Shown in pieces: positions 11,811 to 26,100 of a stretch of 64,000 bases of DNA. Made by a program: the position numbers and the translations under genes. Numbering within the stretch: the stretch's first letter is position 1; every line of letters starts with the position of its first letter. The stretch covers positions 29,502,303-29,566,302 of the forward strand of contig CM055817.1 of NCBI GenBank assembly GCA_029582265.1, read 5' to 3'. The stretch comes from Zoroaster sp. YZ-2022. Lineage: Eukaryota; Echinodermata; Asteroidea; Forcipulatida; Zoroasteridae. The notes beneath the pieces were generated by a model. It was not told where the DNA came from. It made no database searches and saw nothing but the letters and a program-made list of their open reading frames with translations.

Positions 11811-11951
11811 ATTATCTACTATTTTGCATTTATACTACAGGTCCTTTAGGTTGGTAAGCAGTTTGCAACAGCTTATTCTCTATTTCTTTATTATAACCAA
11901 TGTTCTACCTTCCCTTCAACAAAGATTTGTACATGTATGTATGTTACCTAC

Positions 11952-12074
11952 CATAATCGAGACTCCGTTCGGTGATGTTGACTGACCATTCCCCCCAGCC
12001 GACCTCATTAATGACAGCAACGCGGAACTGATATATACGATCTGGACGAAGGTCCTTTAATATTACATCAGAAA
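11952..12074 (-). CDS. Orphan fibronectin type III exon
   Basis: On the minus strand an acceptor (TTATTCAG) precedes a frame reading SDVILKDLRPDRIYQFRVAV, then INEVGWGEWS, and a GTAGGT donor follows. LxxLxPxxxYxFRVxAxNxxGxGxxS is the second half of a fibronectin III fold. No partner exon was found nearby on either strand. It may be part of a gene beyond the window or nested, or a leftover exon. Confidence 0.55.
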
Positions 12075-12777
12075 CTGAATAAAATAAAGATCAGAAGAAA
12101 AAAAATGTGCTTATTAAGAATTCTTATCCGATCAGCCATGATATGTATTTTTTAATTCAAAGTGCATTAGATGTATACCTTGGCAAGTATATCAACATTT
12201 TGACTGATTTTGACCTTGGCAGTCATCTGGGATGGTTAATATAAATTATTCTATGTACACTGGGAAATCAATTTTTTTTTCATCATGACATTAACTATTT
12301 TTGAATTTTGAATTTGGATATGAATGCACTTTACTCATTGGTCAGCTGACATTCGTCAAAAGTCGTGAATCACATCCCATTGGCGGATCTAGGGGGTCAA
12401 AGAGGTCACATGTCTCCCTTTCTTTTGCAATGAACCCTTCCTCGTTCTGCGTACTACACTTTTTTGCAGTGTCCCTCCCTCCCCGCCCGCTCATCATGCC
12501 AATTCTTTGGTAATAATTAATTTATCAGATTCTTAAGATGCCAAGTTGTCCTTCATCTCCATTGCAGATGATCTCATGGGAATCTTTAAAAATATACTTA
12601 GTCATTGGCAGATCAGGAGAGGGGGTGGGGCTAGGGGAGTGGGGACAGGGGGATTTGTAGGAGGGACGGGGAGGGGGTCCAATAGGGTGCACGTATGCGC
12701 CCTTCTTTTGAATCATCATGCATGTAAATTTACCAAACATTCTCATGTTTGCTCCCCTTTTTTTGGACTTTGTGCCT

Positions 12778-12946
12778 AAGCTCGGTGGTCGAGAGGTAAG
12801 ACGTCTGCACTAGTAAGCAGGAGGTCGTGGGTTCGAATCCCGCCCGAGTCACCTGTGTAGTTTTTTTCACAGACACTCGGAAAGCACTGACCATACAGTG
12901 CTATACACACGTCGGTGTATGGCAACATTAAATCAATTGTTTATCT
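12778..12946 (+). repeat. tRNA-derived SINE
   Basis: The head AGCTCGGTGGTCGAGAGGTA and B-box GGTTCGAATCC (12830-12840) form a tRNA-like unit with a long variable region, followed by a body containing GAAAGCACTGACCATACAG and ACACACGTCGGTGTA. A tRNA head fused to an unrelated body marks a SINE, not a tRNA gene. The same head, inverted, occurs at 20215-20290. Confidence 0.75.
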
Positions 12947-13300
12947 CCCGACTCAAGAATTTCACCAACCTATCTATAAAAACAAACAAGCAAAAACAAA
13001 ACATTCTTCTGGATATTTTGGTACATAGAATGCAAAATGGATCACATACACAGACAAACAAAACTTGACAAATGTCTTTGTTATACAGGGGTTTTAACAC
13101 AGTAAACCAGGGTTAAAGGTCAACTCCTTTTAATGATAAGCTAGATATTACCCATCTCAGAATTAACTTCTTTGGCTGAGAGACTTGAAAGACTAATGAA
13201 AAAAAAAGACTTAAAGAGAGCAGCTAGAGGAGACTTGTATTCTTTTATAATATTATTTAACTCTTTTCAAAATTATACATAAATCCATTGTTGCTTGTAG

Positions 13301-14141
13301 GACGTGGTGTTTTTGCAACAAAAAGGTTCTTCAGAGATGACTTCCTTCTCGAGTACCGAGGAGAGCTGATCTCTGGAAAAGAAGCCCTTGAACGTGAACG
13401 CAAATACACTGTAGCTGATGGAAGTGTTTTGTACTTTTTCAAACATAACTCCAAAACAAAATGGTGAGCCTTATTAAGTTATAATTTTTGAAATTGAAAA
13501 TACAGTCAGCCTTTTCAGCATATTCAAAATTTGTTGTTCCATTTTTTGTTTGTTTTTATTTCATTTATTACTTTTTTTCATGTAAAAGCAACATATATAT
13601 GCAAATATTTGAGTTATTTTAAATGTTCTTTGTGTTCAGTGCAAACATTGAGTATGTAATTGTAGATACATGTGAGGGAAAATAACTATTTAAAAATGAT
13701 ACTAACATTCATATGGCATTTTTTCCAAAGGATACAAAACATTCAGAGAACAGCCAAAAAGACCTTACCAAAATCAAGGAATTATACAGTGAAAGGGAAA
13801 CAATGGAAATGGAAATGGAATTGAAATGGAACTCATTTCAGTTGCAGTTTGTATGAGGGGAACTTATTATAACAATATTTTATGATAGCCAGTGATATTT
13901 CAGGTGAAATCAATAAAATAATTGTCTTGAAATATTTTACTTGTTATTATAGTGTGGATGCAACATATTCAAATTGCATTGGAAGAATGGTCAATGATGC
14001 AGTTGCCCCCAAAGCTAATTGCAAAATGGTGGTTGTTAACGATGGAAAAGATCCACATCTTTGCTTATTTGCAAAACAAGAAATTGAAGTCTGGGAAGAG
14101 CTTCGGTTTGATTACAGTGTACCAACTTGCCATGGAGAAAG
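13301..14141 (+). CDS. SET domain exons of the fusion gene
   Basis: Two exons (13301-13463, 13953-14141) joined in frame at AAA TG/T encode a SET domain resembling the KMT5A group. GRGVFATKRF is the cofactor-binding start, LLEYRGELI follows, then CVDATYSNCIGRMVND, PHLCLFA and EELRFDY. The usual RFINH motif appears as RMVND, so the Asn is kept and the His is Asp. The same NDxxxPNCKM variant is, from memory, typical of fish KMT5A-like expansions. The catalytic-type Tyr in FDY is present. A possible C-terminal extension lies in 14571-14613. Confidence 0.85.
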
Positions 14142-17100
14142 GTATTGTAAAGTATTATTTTGGTTTGTTTTATAAATATTGTTTTTAAACTTACATTTAA
14201 AGAAAATGGAGAATAACTTGCTGAAGACCTGTTATGAAGGGCCACAATCAAGCAGGACAAATTATAAGCCCACTGTGTGCTGTGTATGGATATTTCAAAT
14301 GTAACATGGAAATGAATTAAGACCCTGGTCTTGTCTGGTTACTTTTTTCCATCTGGTTACTTTTTCCATTCACTTAATACTCACTTTTTCTGTATAAACT
14401 TGTATTAATATTTTCTAAAGAAAATGGTCACTGGTTCCACTGCTGGTTGAGTGCCCTTTCAGCTAAAAAATATATCATGTAAAAGTTTATTACCAGAAAA
14501 TGGTTGGAGATATCAATATAAATTTTGTGTATTGTGTTATAATTCTCTAAGTGGGTGTATAAATTTGCAGCACTGATAAAGAATGGTGTGAAGCTGCCAT
14601 TACTGGAACAAGAGTCACTTTAATTTGAAAATACTTATTAAGCTCTTTTACACTCCATTTGTCATAATAAGCAGATGAGGAATTCTGTGTATCAAGGAAA
14701 TGCAAAGAGGCCCTTAGAAAAGCACACAAGACGTTAATACGTCATAATCACGTTCAATCTTTTCCGTCACTTATTAGAATATTTGTTTTTTATACTTTTG
14801 TGAAGAGGATATTGGGATACTGATTTCTGCCAAGTTTAAATAATAATAATAAAAAAAAGGTTTATTACTGTTTTTTTTAATTATTATTATTAATTAGATG
14901 GGGCAGAAGCAAGAAAAGCATCAGCCAGACTACCTTGACAGTCTTACTTTCTGTGGATTGAAAAAGGTACATCATGTTTTCCATTTATCCTCGCTTTGCT
15001 CTTGTGTACAAAACCAATGGAGACGTCCAGACAATGGGAGAACAACGAGAAGTCCTCAGTGTACTGGGTCGACAAACGTGTGTGTGTTTTCTTTATATAA
15101 AATAGACCTTTTCACCAATTGATTTATCTTTCTGACGCATGCTGCAGGTACATGTTGTAGATATTCAGAAGGACATAATTAAGGCATTTATACAGTATAT
15201 CCCGTGTATCCCTTGAAATAATTGCCAGTTTGCCGAATCATTTTGTTGTATCTAGGTTTTATTTAAGGTGTTCAGACTTTGTTTTATTTGTTTATCATTT
15301 TAGCCAACAGAAGCTAAAGCAGTTGCTCCATCAAAAGTGAAAGGTAAGGTTGGTTTTTACACACATATTTTTATTCTCCAGTTCATTTTGAAAGAGATAC
15401 AAATTGTAGCGGTACGCCTTGCACAAGTCTAATCTATGTATCCCAGCATGCATCACTCATAACATGGCCGCTTACATGCCTGTATGTGAACTCGTGTTGT
15501 TACTAAATAAAGCTTGACTAGCGTTCAACATAACGGAGTCTACAACATTCTTTATGGTGTCAGTAAGTACTGGAACTGTTTCTTAATATATCATGGCCAC
15601 TTTCGGCAATATTGGAGTTTTGTGAGAAGAAAGAGACATGGAAAATGTACACTGATCGTCTCGGCGAATATTTCACGGCGAACAATATCACTGACGCAAC
15701 ACGTAAAAGGGCTATACTCAACTCTATCGTTGGTTCACAAATATATAAGCTGATCACCGATCTTCTTGCCCCTAAGAAACCAAATGAAGCTACATACCAA
15801 GAATTAGTGGATAGACTAGAGAAGCATTTCAAACCTACAAAATCTAGCATCATTGCTCGCTTCCAATTCAACAGCCGCTACCGGCGGTCCGGTGAATCAA
15901 TCGCCGAATATTTAGCAGCCTTACGTGCACTAGCAAGTGACTGTAACTATGGTCAAAATCTTGATGAAATGCTGAGAGACCGGCTTGTTTGTGGTGTGCG
16001 GGATGAACGAATCCAGAAATCCCTGCTTGCTCAACCAGAGGACAAACTTGATCTCAAGCGCTCAGTGGAACTTGCACAATCAATGCAGCTCGCAGGTGAC
16101 CAGGCCAAAATGTTGACGGCCTCTTCCAGCGCCATTGCAGAATCAAGTAACAGCGTCAATGCTTTTAAAAAGAAACAAGCCCAACGCCCCAACAAGATGA
16201 ACCAATGGCAGAAATCTGCACGCAGTGAGACCTACACAGCAACAACAGCCCAGAACACCTTGTGGAAGTGCGGAACTTTTCACAAGAGGCGTGAATGTCC
16301 AGCGTATGGCAAAACTTGCCTACAAATGTAACAAAAAAATCACTACGCTGACTACTGCAGAAGCAGCCGCCGTGTCTACACAGTAAACCCCGATCCATAC
16401 TCGGAGGAGGACGACCCTTTCGCAGAAGAGCAAGAATTATTCCACATTCGAGCTCTAGACAACACCAACCTGAACTTGAAGCATGATATCCACGCTACAC
16501 TTGTGGTGAATAACACACATGTTCCTGTCCAACTTGACACTGGTGCACGTTGTAACGTCCTGCCCATGAAGGTTTACAATGTCATCGCACCACCCAAGAC
16601 CATTGATAATTCCAAGTCAACCACGCTCATAGCTTATGGAGGAAACGAGCTCCACACAGTTGGCTAGCGTCACTGCCGTGTCGCATCGAATCATCACAGA
16701 CTGACCACAAGATTGACTTTCACATTGTTGACGCACAGGTGAAAGCTATACTCGGATTGACCGATTGCCTCCGCCTAGGCCTGTTGTCTGTTAATAACTC
16801 AGTCTACCGCGTCTCAACTGACACAACATCGACTCAAGTCTTCAAAGACTACGAAGACCTATTTGACGACTCCCTCGGGACACTACCAGTCATCTACACC
16901 ATGACCATAGACCCTAATGCTACACCGGTTGTCCGTCCCCCACGTCGCATCCCGGCAGCGATGCAAGACAAGGTCAAGTCTGAACTCAAACGAATGACTA
17001 CCCTCGGTGTGATCACTCCAGTCTCAGAACCGACGGACTGGGTTTCTTCTATGGTCGCAACCCATAAGAAAAACTGCGAAGAAATCCGTTTGTGCATCGA

Positions 17101-20100
17101 CCCTCGTGACCTTAACCAAGCACTGAAGCGCCCACACCACCCTACGCGAACAGTAGAGGAAGTTGCCGCCAAGATGGATGGCGCCACTGTTTTCTCAGTG
17201 CTTGATGCTAAATGCTCCTTCTGGCAGATCCTTGGATTACCAATCATCATTGCTGACCACATTCAGCACGCCACACGGCAGGTATCGCTTTCTTCGCATG
17301 CCATATGGTATTTGTTCTGCTTCTGATGTGTACCAGAGAACCATGGAGCAGTTATTTGCTGATCTGCCATGCTCCATCATCGTCGATGACATACTAGTTG
17401 GTGGACGTACCAAAGAGGAGCACGATCAAAATCTCAAAAACTGTCCTCGATCGAATACGCAAAAATCAACATGCGCCTCAACCCCAAGAAGTGCCGATTG
17501 GGTCTCACTCAAGTCTCGTATGTCGGTCACGTCTTCACCGCCACTGGTCTTAAGCCTGACCCAGCCAAAGTCAGTGCTATCACCGACATGCCTCCACCTG
17601 ACGACGTCACTGCCTTACAACGCTTCCTTGGCATGGTGACGTACCTAGCCAAGTATATACACAATCTAAGCGACTTAGCAGCCCCACTACGCGAGCTCAC
17701 ACATAGTGACGTCCATTGGTGTTGGTTAGACCAACACAATGCAGCATTTCTTGAGATCAAGGACAGGATCGTTAATGCGCCGACGCTCAAGTACTTTGAC
17801 GTCTGCAAGCCAGTTACAGTGACATGTGACGCCTCTAAGTTCGGCCTTGGTGCAGCTTGCCTACAAGAGGGTGCCCCTGTCGCGTATGCTTCGCGTACTA
17901 TGACTGAGACTGAAAAACGCTACGCGCAGATTGAGAAAGAACTGCTTGCAGTTCTGTTTGCCTGCACCAAGTTCCACGACTACATATATGGAAAAGACAT
18001 TGTAGTTGAAACGGATCACCAGCCACTGGTCACCATCGTCAAAAAGCCTCTGCTGAGTGCCCCTGCACGACTTCAACGCATGTCTTCTCCAGTTGCAGAA
18101 GTATAACTTCACCCTCGTGTACAATAAAGGCAAAGAACTATTTCTTGCTGACACTTTGTCTCGCGCACCCATGTCAACCACTGGTACTGGGAATCATGAC
18201 CTGGAAGTAATGACCCTTCTGCCAATCTCTGATGCACGACTTGAACAGCTCAAAAAAGCAACTAACTGTGACACCGCCATGCAAAAGCTCGCTGATATCA
18301 TCAGTCGCGGATGGCCTTCACATATCAACAACGCCCCACCAGAGGTTCGCCCCTACTTCCCGTTCAGAGATGAACTGGTTCTTGAACGCGGCATCATCTT
18401 AAAGGGACATAAGGGCATTGTTCCCAAGTCACTACGCACAGAATACATCAAAATACTGCATGAAGGTCACCCAGGTATCGAGGCTACCAAACGCAGAGCC
18501 AGAGACGTAGTCTACTGGCCATCAATGTGCACGGATATCGAACAGTCCGTTTCTGGATGCACAGTTTGCAACGCTACCAAAGCCCACCAACAGAAAGAGC
18601 CACTGAAAAGCTACCCCCCACCCAGCCTCCCATGGGAACACATTGGAGTTGACCTATTCCACTGGAATGGCATGGATTACCTAGCCCTTGGCGACTCATA
18701 TTCTGGCTGGTTTGACTTCGCTTCGCTTGACGACACATGTGCCTCTACAGTCATTGAGGTACTCAAGAGACAATTTTCCATCCATGGGATCCCCCGCATT
18801 GTTAACAGTGACAACGCAAGACAGTTTGATTGCTTCGCCTTCAAACAGTTTGCACAGTCATGGGGTTTCCAGCATACAACCAGCAGTCCCTATTTCCCTC
18901 AGTCCAACGGCCTTGCAGAGAGCTCTGTCAAGCGTGCCAAACAACTCCTCGAGAAGACAAAACGCGAAGGCTCAGACTTATACCGCAACCTGCTGAACAT
19001 TCGCAATGTCCCAACCAACCCTCAGCTTGGCTCACCTTCCCAACGTCTCATGTCACGGCGTCTTCGAACAACCATTCCCACCTCGACGCCACTCCTTAAA
19101 CCCACCATTTACACACGCGTCACTGCCCAGTTACGAAAGAGACGCCAGCAGCAGAAGTCCTCATTTGATAAATCTGCTAAACCCCTCCGACCACTGAAAC
19201 CAGGGCAAGTCGTCCGTCTCCAATCACCCAAAGGACACGATCAGCTCGGAATTGTCCAAAAGCATTCCGGCAACCCCAGATCATACATCGTCAATGCCCA
19301 AGGCACACTCTACCGCCGCAATCGGAGACACCTATTACCAGTCCCTGAACCACCTCCACAGCAACAGCACTTACCTGACTTCTACCTACCTCCACAGGAT
19401 CCACTGCCTCAGCCCGCCATCGCCCAAGCACCTCCGCCACAGCCAGCCGTAACCCGTTCTGGTCGCATCTCCAAGCCAAATCCTAAATACACTTAATAGT
19501 TTTGTGTAACTGTTATAACCTTGCCCACACTGGATTTTGAACTGTTGATCCCACTTTTATGCTGATGACTCTGGACTATCCCTGATTATCGGACTCCTTG
19601 TAAATAGTTTGCCTATTTCACATGTGTTGTACACTTCAAGAATAAGGGCAGAATAATCCCTTGTACACGCATTGAGTACTAGACAGTCTATCCCAGTACT
19701 CCAGGCATTAGAGTTTTGTTTATTTTTTGTCTTTTACGCCTTATTGCTTGAACTTTCTGTTTGTTTCTCAGAGGAAAGGATAGTTAATTGTTTATCTTGC
19801 TACATTTACGCAACCAGTGTTTTCAAAATTTTAGATAGTGATCTTCAAATCAGTGAAACACTTAGACTCTAAATTACCAGACTTCAGTTTACAAATTCAC
19901 TTGATCAAACCAATGTTCATTTTATAAAGCAGATTGTTTTATTCAAAGTGTTAAAACAAAACTTAGAAGAGAGGATGTAGCGGTACGCCTTGCACAAGTC
20001 TAATCTATGTATCCCAGCATGCATCACTCATAACATGGCCGCTTACATGCCTGTATGTGAACTCGTGTTGTTACTAAATAAAGCTTGACTAGCGTTCAAC

Positions 20101-23100
20101 ATAACGGAGTCTACAACATTCTTTACAAATTGTTGCAGTTTTTAAATATTGGGTTTTGCCTGTTTAGGTATAATTAGTGCTGTCAAAACAAAAATAACAA
20201 GCCCATTGATGTGCCACTGGAACCCATGACCTCCTGCAGTGCATACTAGTGTAGACCCATTATCACTTGACGGACCACCGAGCTTACTAAAAAAAATACT
20301 AAAAATGCTGAATGCTATGGTTGAAGTGTTTGCATCAAAGGTAGTGAGAGTATCAATTCACCAGCATTTGGTTCATGAATACATACACACAGAGGAATGC
20401 TGGAAAACATAACTGTATGTAGCAGTTGGCAGTTTAAAGACTAGCTCTAATTATATACGTACATTGTTTTGGTTGTCTTGAATATTGTGTTTGTCACCAA
20501 GCCTCATCGTTAGTTGTGTGCATTTTGCATAGTATATGCATTCAGCAAAACAAAGCTGTAGTGAACTTGTTAGTCAAGATTACTTCAGCACTGCACTTGA
20601 TTCCAAGATGTTCTCTTACCTCTTACTATTATAATTTTTGCAAGTCATTTCCCCAATGTGGAATGGAACTGCATGCTTCATTTTGTTTTGTGGGCATAAA
20701 TTTGCATTTCCACACATATAATGCAGCATATTTGTTACTGCTTGAATTCCAACATTCCACTCCTGCTGTGTGGCAATGCAAAAGTGCCAAAAACACACCC
20801 AACCTTTGCAGAGATTACACAATGCAGGGTTATTTGAAAATACATCGATATATGGTAAGCTTTGACAAATTCATGTTTTGAATACCATCATATACTGGTA
20901 CATTTACAATACATGTATACGTTCATAAACATAGCCCTTGCATGAATTACATTGGTTATATTGATCTAGGGCAAAACCTCAGCCATGAATAATGATTTTT
21001 TCTTTTTGTTTTAATTTAAAAAAAATCTAGGCAGCAACATAGAAGTCAGGGATGAACCCATGAGTGAAGAACCCATGAGTGAAGAACCCATGAGTGAAGA
21101 ACCCATGAGTGAAGAACCCATGAGTGAAGAACCCATGAGTGAAGAACCCATAAGTGATGACACCAGCAGTTCATGTAAACTGCCCTCATGGCCATCCTCA
21201 GGTAAAATGATGACTTTCACTAAATATTACAGGGCTGCAAGTCGACCATTCAAAAATTTATTTGGGTTTGGCGACAATAGAATTAAGAGTTAATTTATAA
21301 AAAGGTTTGTCAAGCTGGCTAATAAGGGAATAAAAGATGAGGTCGTAAAAGGGCATATAAGACCGAGTCACTACTGTTTTATTCCCATTCATATATAACC
21401 ATTTTGTTATAAGAAAAAAAAAACGTAATTATGGAGGCAAATCGGTAAGAAAGTTGCTCTGCTCCAGCTATGTCTTTATCAGCTGTTTAAAACCGGGTAA
21501 AATTTTGGATTCGGTCTGGTTTGGCAGTTCAGCTATGTACATAGTTTGAGATGTTGGCAACATACATGTATTGCACACAAATTAAGGTAGAATTATTTGG
21601 CCCATGCTTGAGTTTATCTTTTAAATTTTTTTTATAAAAAATACATTTTTCTAATACACAAGGTCTGGTTTGGTCTTGTGGAAACATGCTTTTTGGTACC
21701 TCAATGTCATGGTTTTGATCTTGTAAAATCAATTAGTTTATCACCTTAAGCTAAGAGGCTTGTGTACTCAAAAGAAGTAAACTCTACTTCTAATTCCTCT
21801 CACTGACTCAAATAATTGTGAAAATCTGGCTCAATTTGCAGCTGAAAAAGTGTCAGGAATTAGCCCTCGTCAAAGTACAGTAAATACATACAATGTAGAG
21901 TGTGTATTTTCCTACCTTCATTATAAAGAGGGGAAAAAAACAAAATACTTATATCTGTTGGTTTTGCTCAGGATCTGATGAGGACTGCAGCAATTATGTT
22001 CCCAGCTCAGAAAGTAGCGATGAGAGTGACGTGTTTGAACCACTGCCACTTCCACATTCAAGTAAGTTCATACATTTTGTGAATGCTTCGTTGGTTCTTC
22101 AATGTTTTGCATAATTTTACAATCATAAAAATAATTACAAGATTTATAACACTATGAATAACTTTACCCTGAAAATGCCCTGAAATCCGTTTTGCCGTGA
22201 AATAATAGTTTACCATGATTTTACGGCAATTTCATGGTGTCTCTTCCTCTCAGATATTGGCAATAATGTTCATAGTGATTTCAGGGCAAATTCACCGCGA
22301 TCTTGAGAATTAATGAGCTGCCCCAAAACTGCCACAAGAAGTTCATGTCGTTTTCACGGCGTTATCACTGCGAAGAAATTCCAAGAGTATTTCATGGCAT
22401 TTTCATGGTGTTGTGTCGTCATGAAATTGCTGTGAACTATTTATTTCACGGTAAAACAGATTTTCAGGGTAAAGTTATTCATAGTGTAAGTAATTTTAAG
22501 TAGATGGTGAGTTTTACCTGGAGTCTAATTTATGTGTGGTATTTTACAGAGAGAGAAAGAAGTACCCTACCACTGCCCAGTCGACTCTCATTACACTGTT
22601 CTGACCAAAAAGGTATGACTGAATCTTTGATTTAGAACACACTGGCATCTTGTAATGATCAGCATGTTTGTTGTACTACGATCACTGTTATATTACATGC
22701 ATTTACGATTTACAAGTATTGGTTAATTTAACCAATTTGTACCAGAATGCCCATAACGGGCACAAACGACTGCAAGATCTGACCTACTTCCACTCAACTA
22801 AAAAGGTCAAAGTAAAGGTCATGTCCTGAATTGATATTTTCCAATGTTTCCCATGTTAACATAGTATACATTTCTAAAACAAAACCAAATTTCTGTTTCT
22901 TATTATTTTTCAGACATTTTTACTGGAAAAATTGTGTCAAAAAATCAACAATATTAGCCATGTCTGGGCGTATGGTGATGGTTGTACAGAAACGAATGGT
23001 TTCTAAAGGGTTAATAACTGATTAACTGTACAAAATAACGATTGGTTATCCAGTTAACCGGAATGACGTCATATTTACTGGCTCGAAACAGATAATCCCG

Positions 23101-26100
23101 TTTGTATTTGTTTTGTTTTTGCTACACTAATTTAAATGTATAAAATCTTCAAAATTAAAACAAATTATACAAAGTGATTTGATAGATCTTTAAGTCACTG
23201 ATTTATCATAACTTTAGAGAATAGATTACAGGTGGTACAAAACTAGAATGGCTCTATAATTAGTGTATTTGAACATTGTTATAAACAGTTTTGAAATGTT
23301 GTTTTTCTTTTCTATATGTTTTGACATAGGTGACAACAGCACAAACCAAGAGGGGAATACATCAGCAGACAGTGGTATGTGTTCAGGTCTTTTTGATGTC
23401 ATTCCCAGTGTAAGAATCATTCACAAAGGGACTTATGAAAATACCAATATCGGTTATTCACATCAATTTCCCTTATGCTGAAAAAAATTGTATTGTAAGT
23501 TCTGTTGGAATTGGCTGTTTGTTTTCATGTTCATCTGGAAACTTGAGCTTGCTCCATTCCCCTAATACTAATAGGAAGGTGTAGAAAAAACTTTACATGT
23601 ACATGCTGACCATGGTTGCACTTTTCATTCAAAAATAGATGAAAGTGCAAAAATTCCTTTTTGCCACAGAAACAAAATGTTCAATATTGCATTGTTTTCT
23701 TATTTTGCCCCATAATAGAATGTGAGAAGGGATGTGGGTCTTTACCTGAGGTAAGATTCAATGTACTACAGCAAAATCGGTGTTTTTGCATTTGTTTTAT
23801 GTGAAGACTAATTTGCAAAATTTAATCTCTTTTTATTTTTTTTTATTTTTACAAATTTTACACGTATGTGAAGCCTGTTCACACTATGAACAACTTCACC
23901 CTGAAAATACCCTGAAAATCAGTTTTGCCTTGAAATAACAGTTGACTGTAATTTCACTGCAATTTCACAGTGTCTCTTCCTCTCAGATATTGGCAATAAT
24001 GTTCACAGTGATTTCACAGCAAATTCACGGTGCTCTTGAGAATTAATGAGCTGCTCTAAAACTGCCACGAGAAGTTCATGGCATTTTCACAGCGTTTTCA
24101 CGCCGAAGGAATCCCAAGAGTATTTCATGGCATTTTCACGGTGTTGTGTCGTCGTGAAATTGCACTGAACTACTTATTTCATGGTAAAACGGATTTTCAG
24201 GGAAAGTTATTCATAATGTCAATGCATATGTTTTGGTCAGTTCTGGTGTTTCAATCCCAGACTTGAAGTATTAAAAAAACTCTACATGTACATGCTGACC
24301 CTGGTTGCACTTCAGCAGTTTAGAAAAATATATATATATATATATTTTTTTAAACAGTACATACTGAGTTTCAGAATATTGAAAGAAAAAAAATTCCAAA
24401 AAGAAAGTTAAATAAATACCATGTACATCATGTGCACCTTATTTATTAGTTAGATTTAACCCTAAAAGTCTGCTCATTTGCGTTTTCTTGTTCAGACTCA
24501 TATTTTCTTTGTTGGTTGTTTGAGTAGTAACTATTATAAAACTACATCTCACAGCACATTCAATGCTGTCGTTTTTTTGTTATACTCTTTAATAAAAGCA
24601 TGTTCCATGTATACATGTGCATAAGCAGTTTGTACATTGTTTCTGCACTACAGGAGTTACAAAATGCAGCTCTCATGTTTTTTTTTGCTGTTGATTTTTT
24701 TATTTTTTTATTTTTTTATTTCAAAACTAGACACAGAGTCTAGTTTTGAAATAACTTTTAAAACATTTATTTGAAGTTTCATTTTTGGATTCATTGCCAA
24801 TATTGTACAGTGCCTTTCAATTCAGCTTCACCATATTAGTTAGGTTTTAAAATATGTGCTAAAAGGTCAAATTTATGAAATAGAAATGTCCAAGAAGAGC
24901 ACACAAATTGTTTATGTTGACAGCTGTTGTCCGTTTTCATTGCGTAATTTAAGTTTTGGAGAATCTTCTGCAGCTTTAAAATATTAATATATTCCTTGAA
25001 TGAAAACTTTTAACATCAAGTTCCTACTTTATTTTGTTTCCATTATGTTGCCTTTAATTGACCCATAATATTGCATTTATTGTTCCATAACACTGTTAGA
25101 AGACTTCAAGTTAAAATGTGTTCTTGGTCCTTCAGATTGATACACTGACATTTGCAAATATCCTAATCAAAATGCTTATCAGGTGTAGAATAATGTTGTT
25201 AAGGTCTTGCAGCTGGTCAAACTCATATTTTTATTTTACAGGAGAAATCAAACAATAAGATGATATCCCCGTCAATGCACAAAAAATGGTTGAGATTCAT
25301 TGTTGTTGTTTTCAGAATAATCCGGTGACCTCAAACAGACCCAAACGTCCCTGTGTTTACTGTGGGCTTATGCAGTCACAGCTCATCAGGCATTTGAGGC
25401 GACGACACAAAAATGAAGAGGAGGTAAAGGCAGCGCTTACCCTACCTGATCCAGAGCGACTTCAAGCCATGGTCAAAATCAGGAAAGATGGCATTTACAA
25501 GGAGAACATTAGACGGATTAATACTTGCAGTGACAATGATAAGCCAAAACTGCTTCGCGAAAGGCGTCAGGGGACATCAGAACTTATCATGTGCGGTAAC
25601 TGTAGGGGTTTTTATAGTAAGGTTAGGATTTGGAGGCACAAACAAGTGTGCCACAATTTGGCAGTCAACAAGGTGGCATCAGTGCCTCTGTCATCACTCA
25701 CAGCAATCGGAGGAAGAAAGCACGATGAAATATTCCAGAAAAGGATTTTGGACAGATTCAGAAGTGATTTAGTAGGAAATGTGTGTTGCAGTGATACCAT
25801 GATCATCCATCTGGGCAAAAAGCTTTGGTCTAAATCAGTGTCCAGAGAAAAGGCTGTTATAATGAATGACATGCGCAGGCTGGGGCACTTGCTTGTAAAA
25901 TTTCGACAAATAACCGGTAATAAACATCTTAGTGGTGAGGATCTCATCAAACGAGAAAATTTCCAGAAATTAGAAGATGCTCTTGATGAGGTAACGCAGA
26001 AAGAATCCAACGGGCTCAAAGATGGTCTTCGTCTGAGCATTGGGTATCTGCTAAAAAAGGCAGCAAAAGTCATGAAAGCCGTGTATATTATAGATGGTAG

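Larger units (their letters stand above)
15405..20130 (+). mobile_element. Gypsy LTR retrotransposon 1 (intronic)
   Basis: A complete element of about 4.7 kb with two 149-bp LTRs that appear identical, flanked by ACAAAT on both sides (15399-15404 and 20125-20130). Internal order is gag, protease, RT, RNase H, integrase, i.e. Gypsy/Metaviridae order. It sits in the intron after exon 15304-15343 of the SET/recombinase gene, in the same orientation. Gag-pol has several frame breaks despite identical LTRs. Confidence 0.93.

Noticed and set aside
12778..12850. Candidate tRNA gene
   Set aside because: Fused to a SINE body, with a second degenerate copy of the head at 20215; the arms do not form a clean cloverleaf.
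14898..14966. Direct join of the SET exon (end 14141) to 14898
   Set aside because: The phases differ (2 versus 0) and the join gives a stop at once; an extra exon such as 14571-14613 is needed.
25242..25315. Alternative exon start for the recombinase exon
   Set aside because: The frame compatible with exon 23719-23750 runs into a stop; the acceptor at 25315 keeps phase 0.
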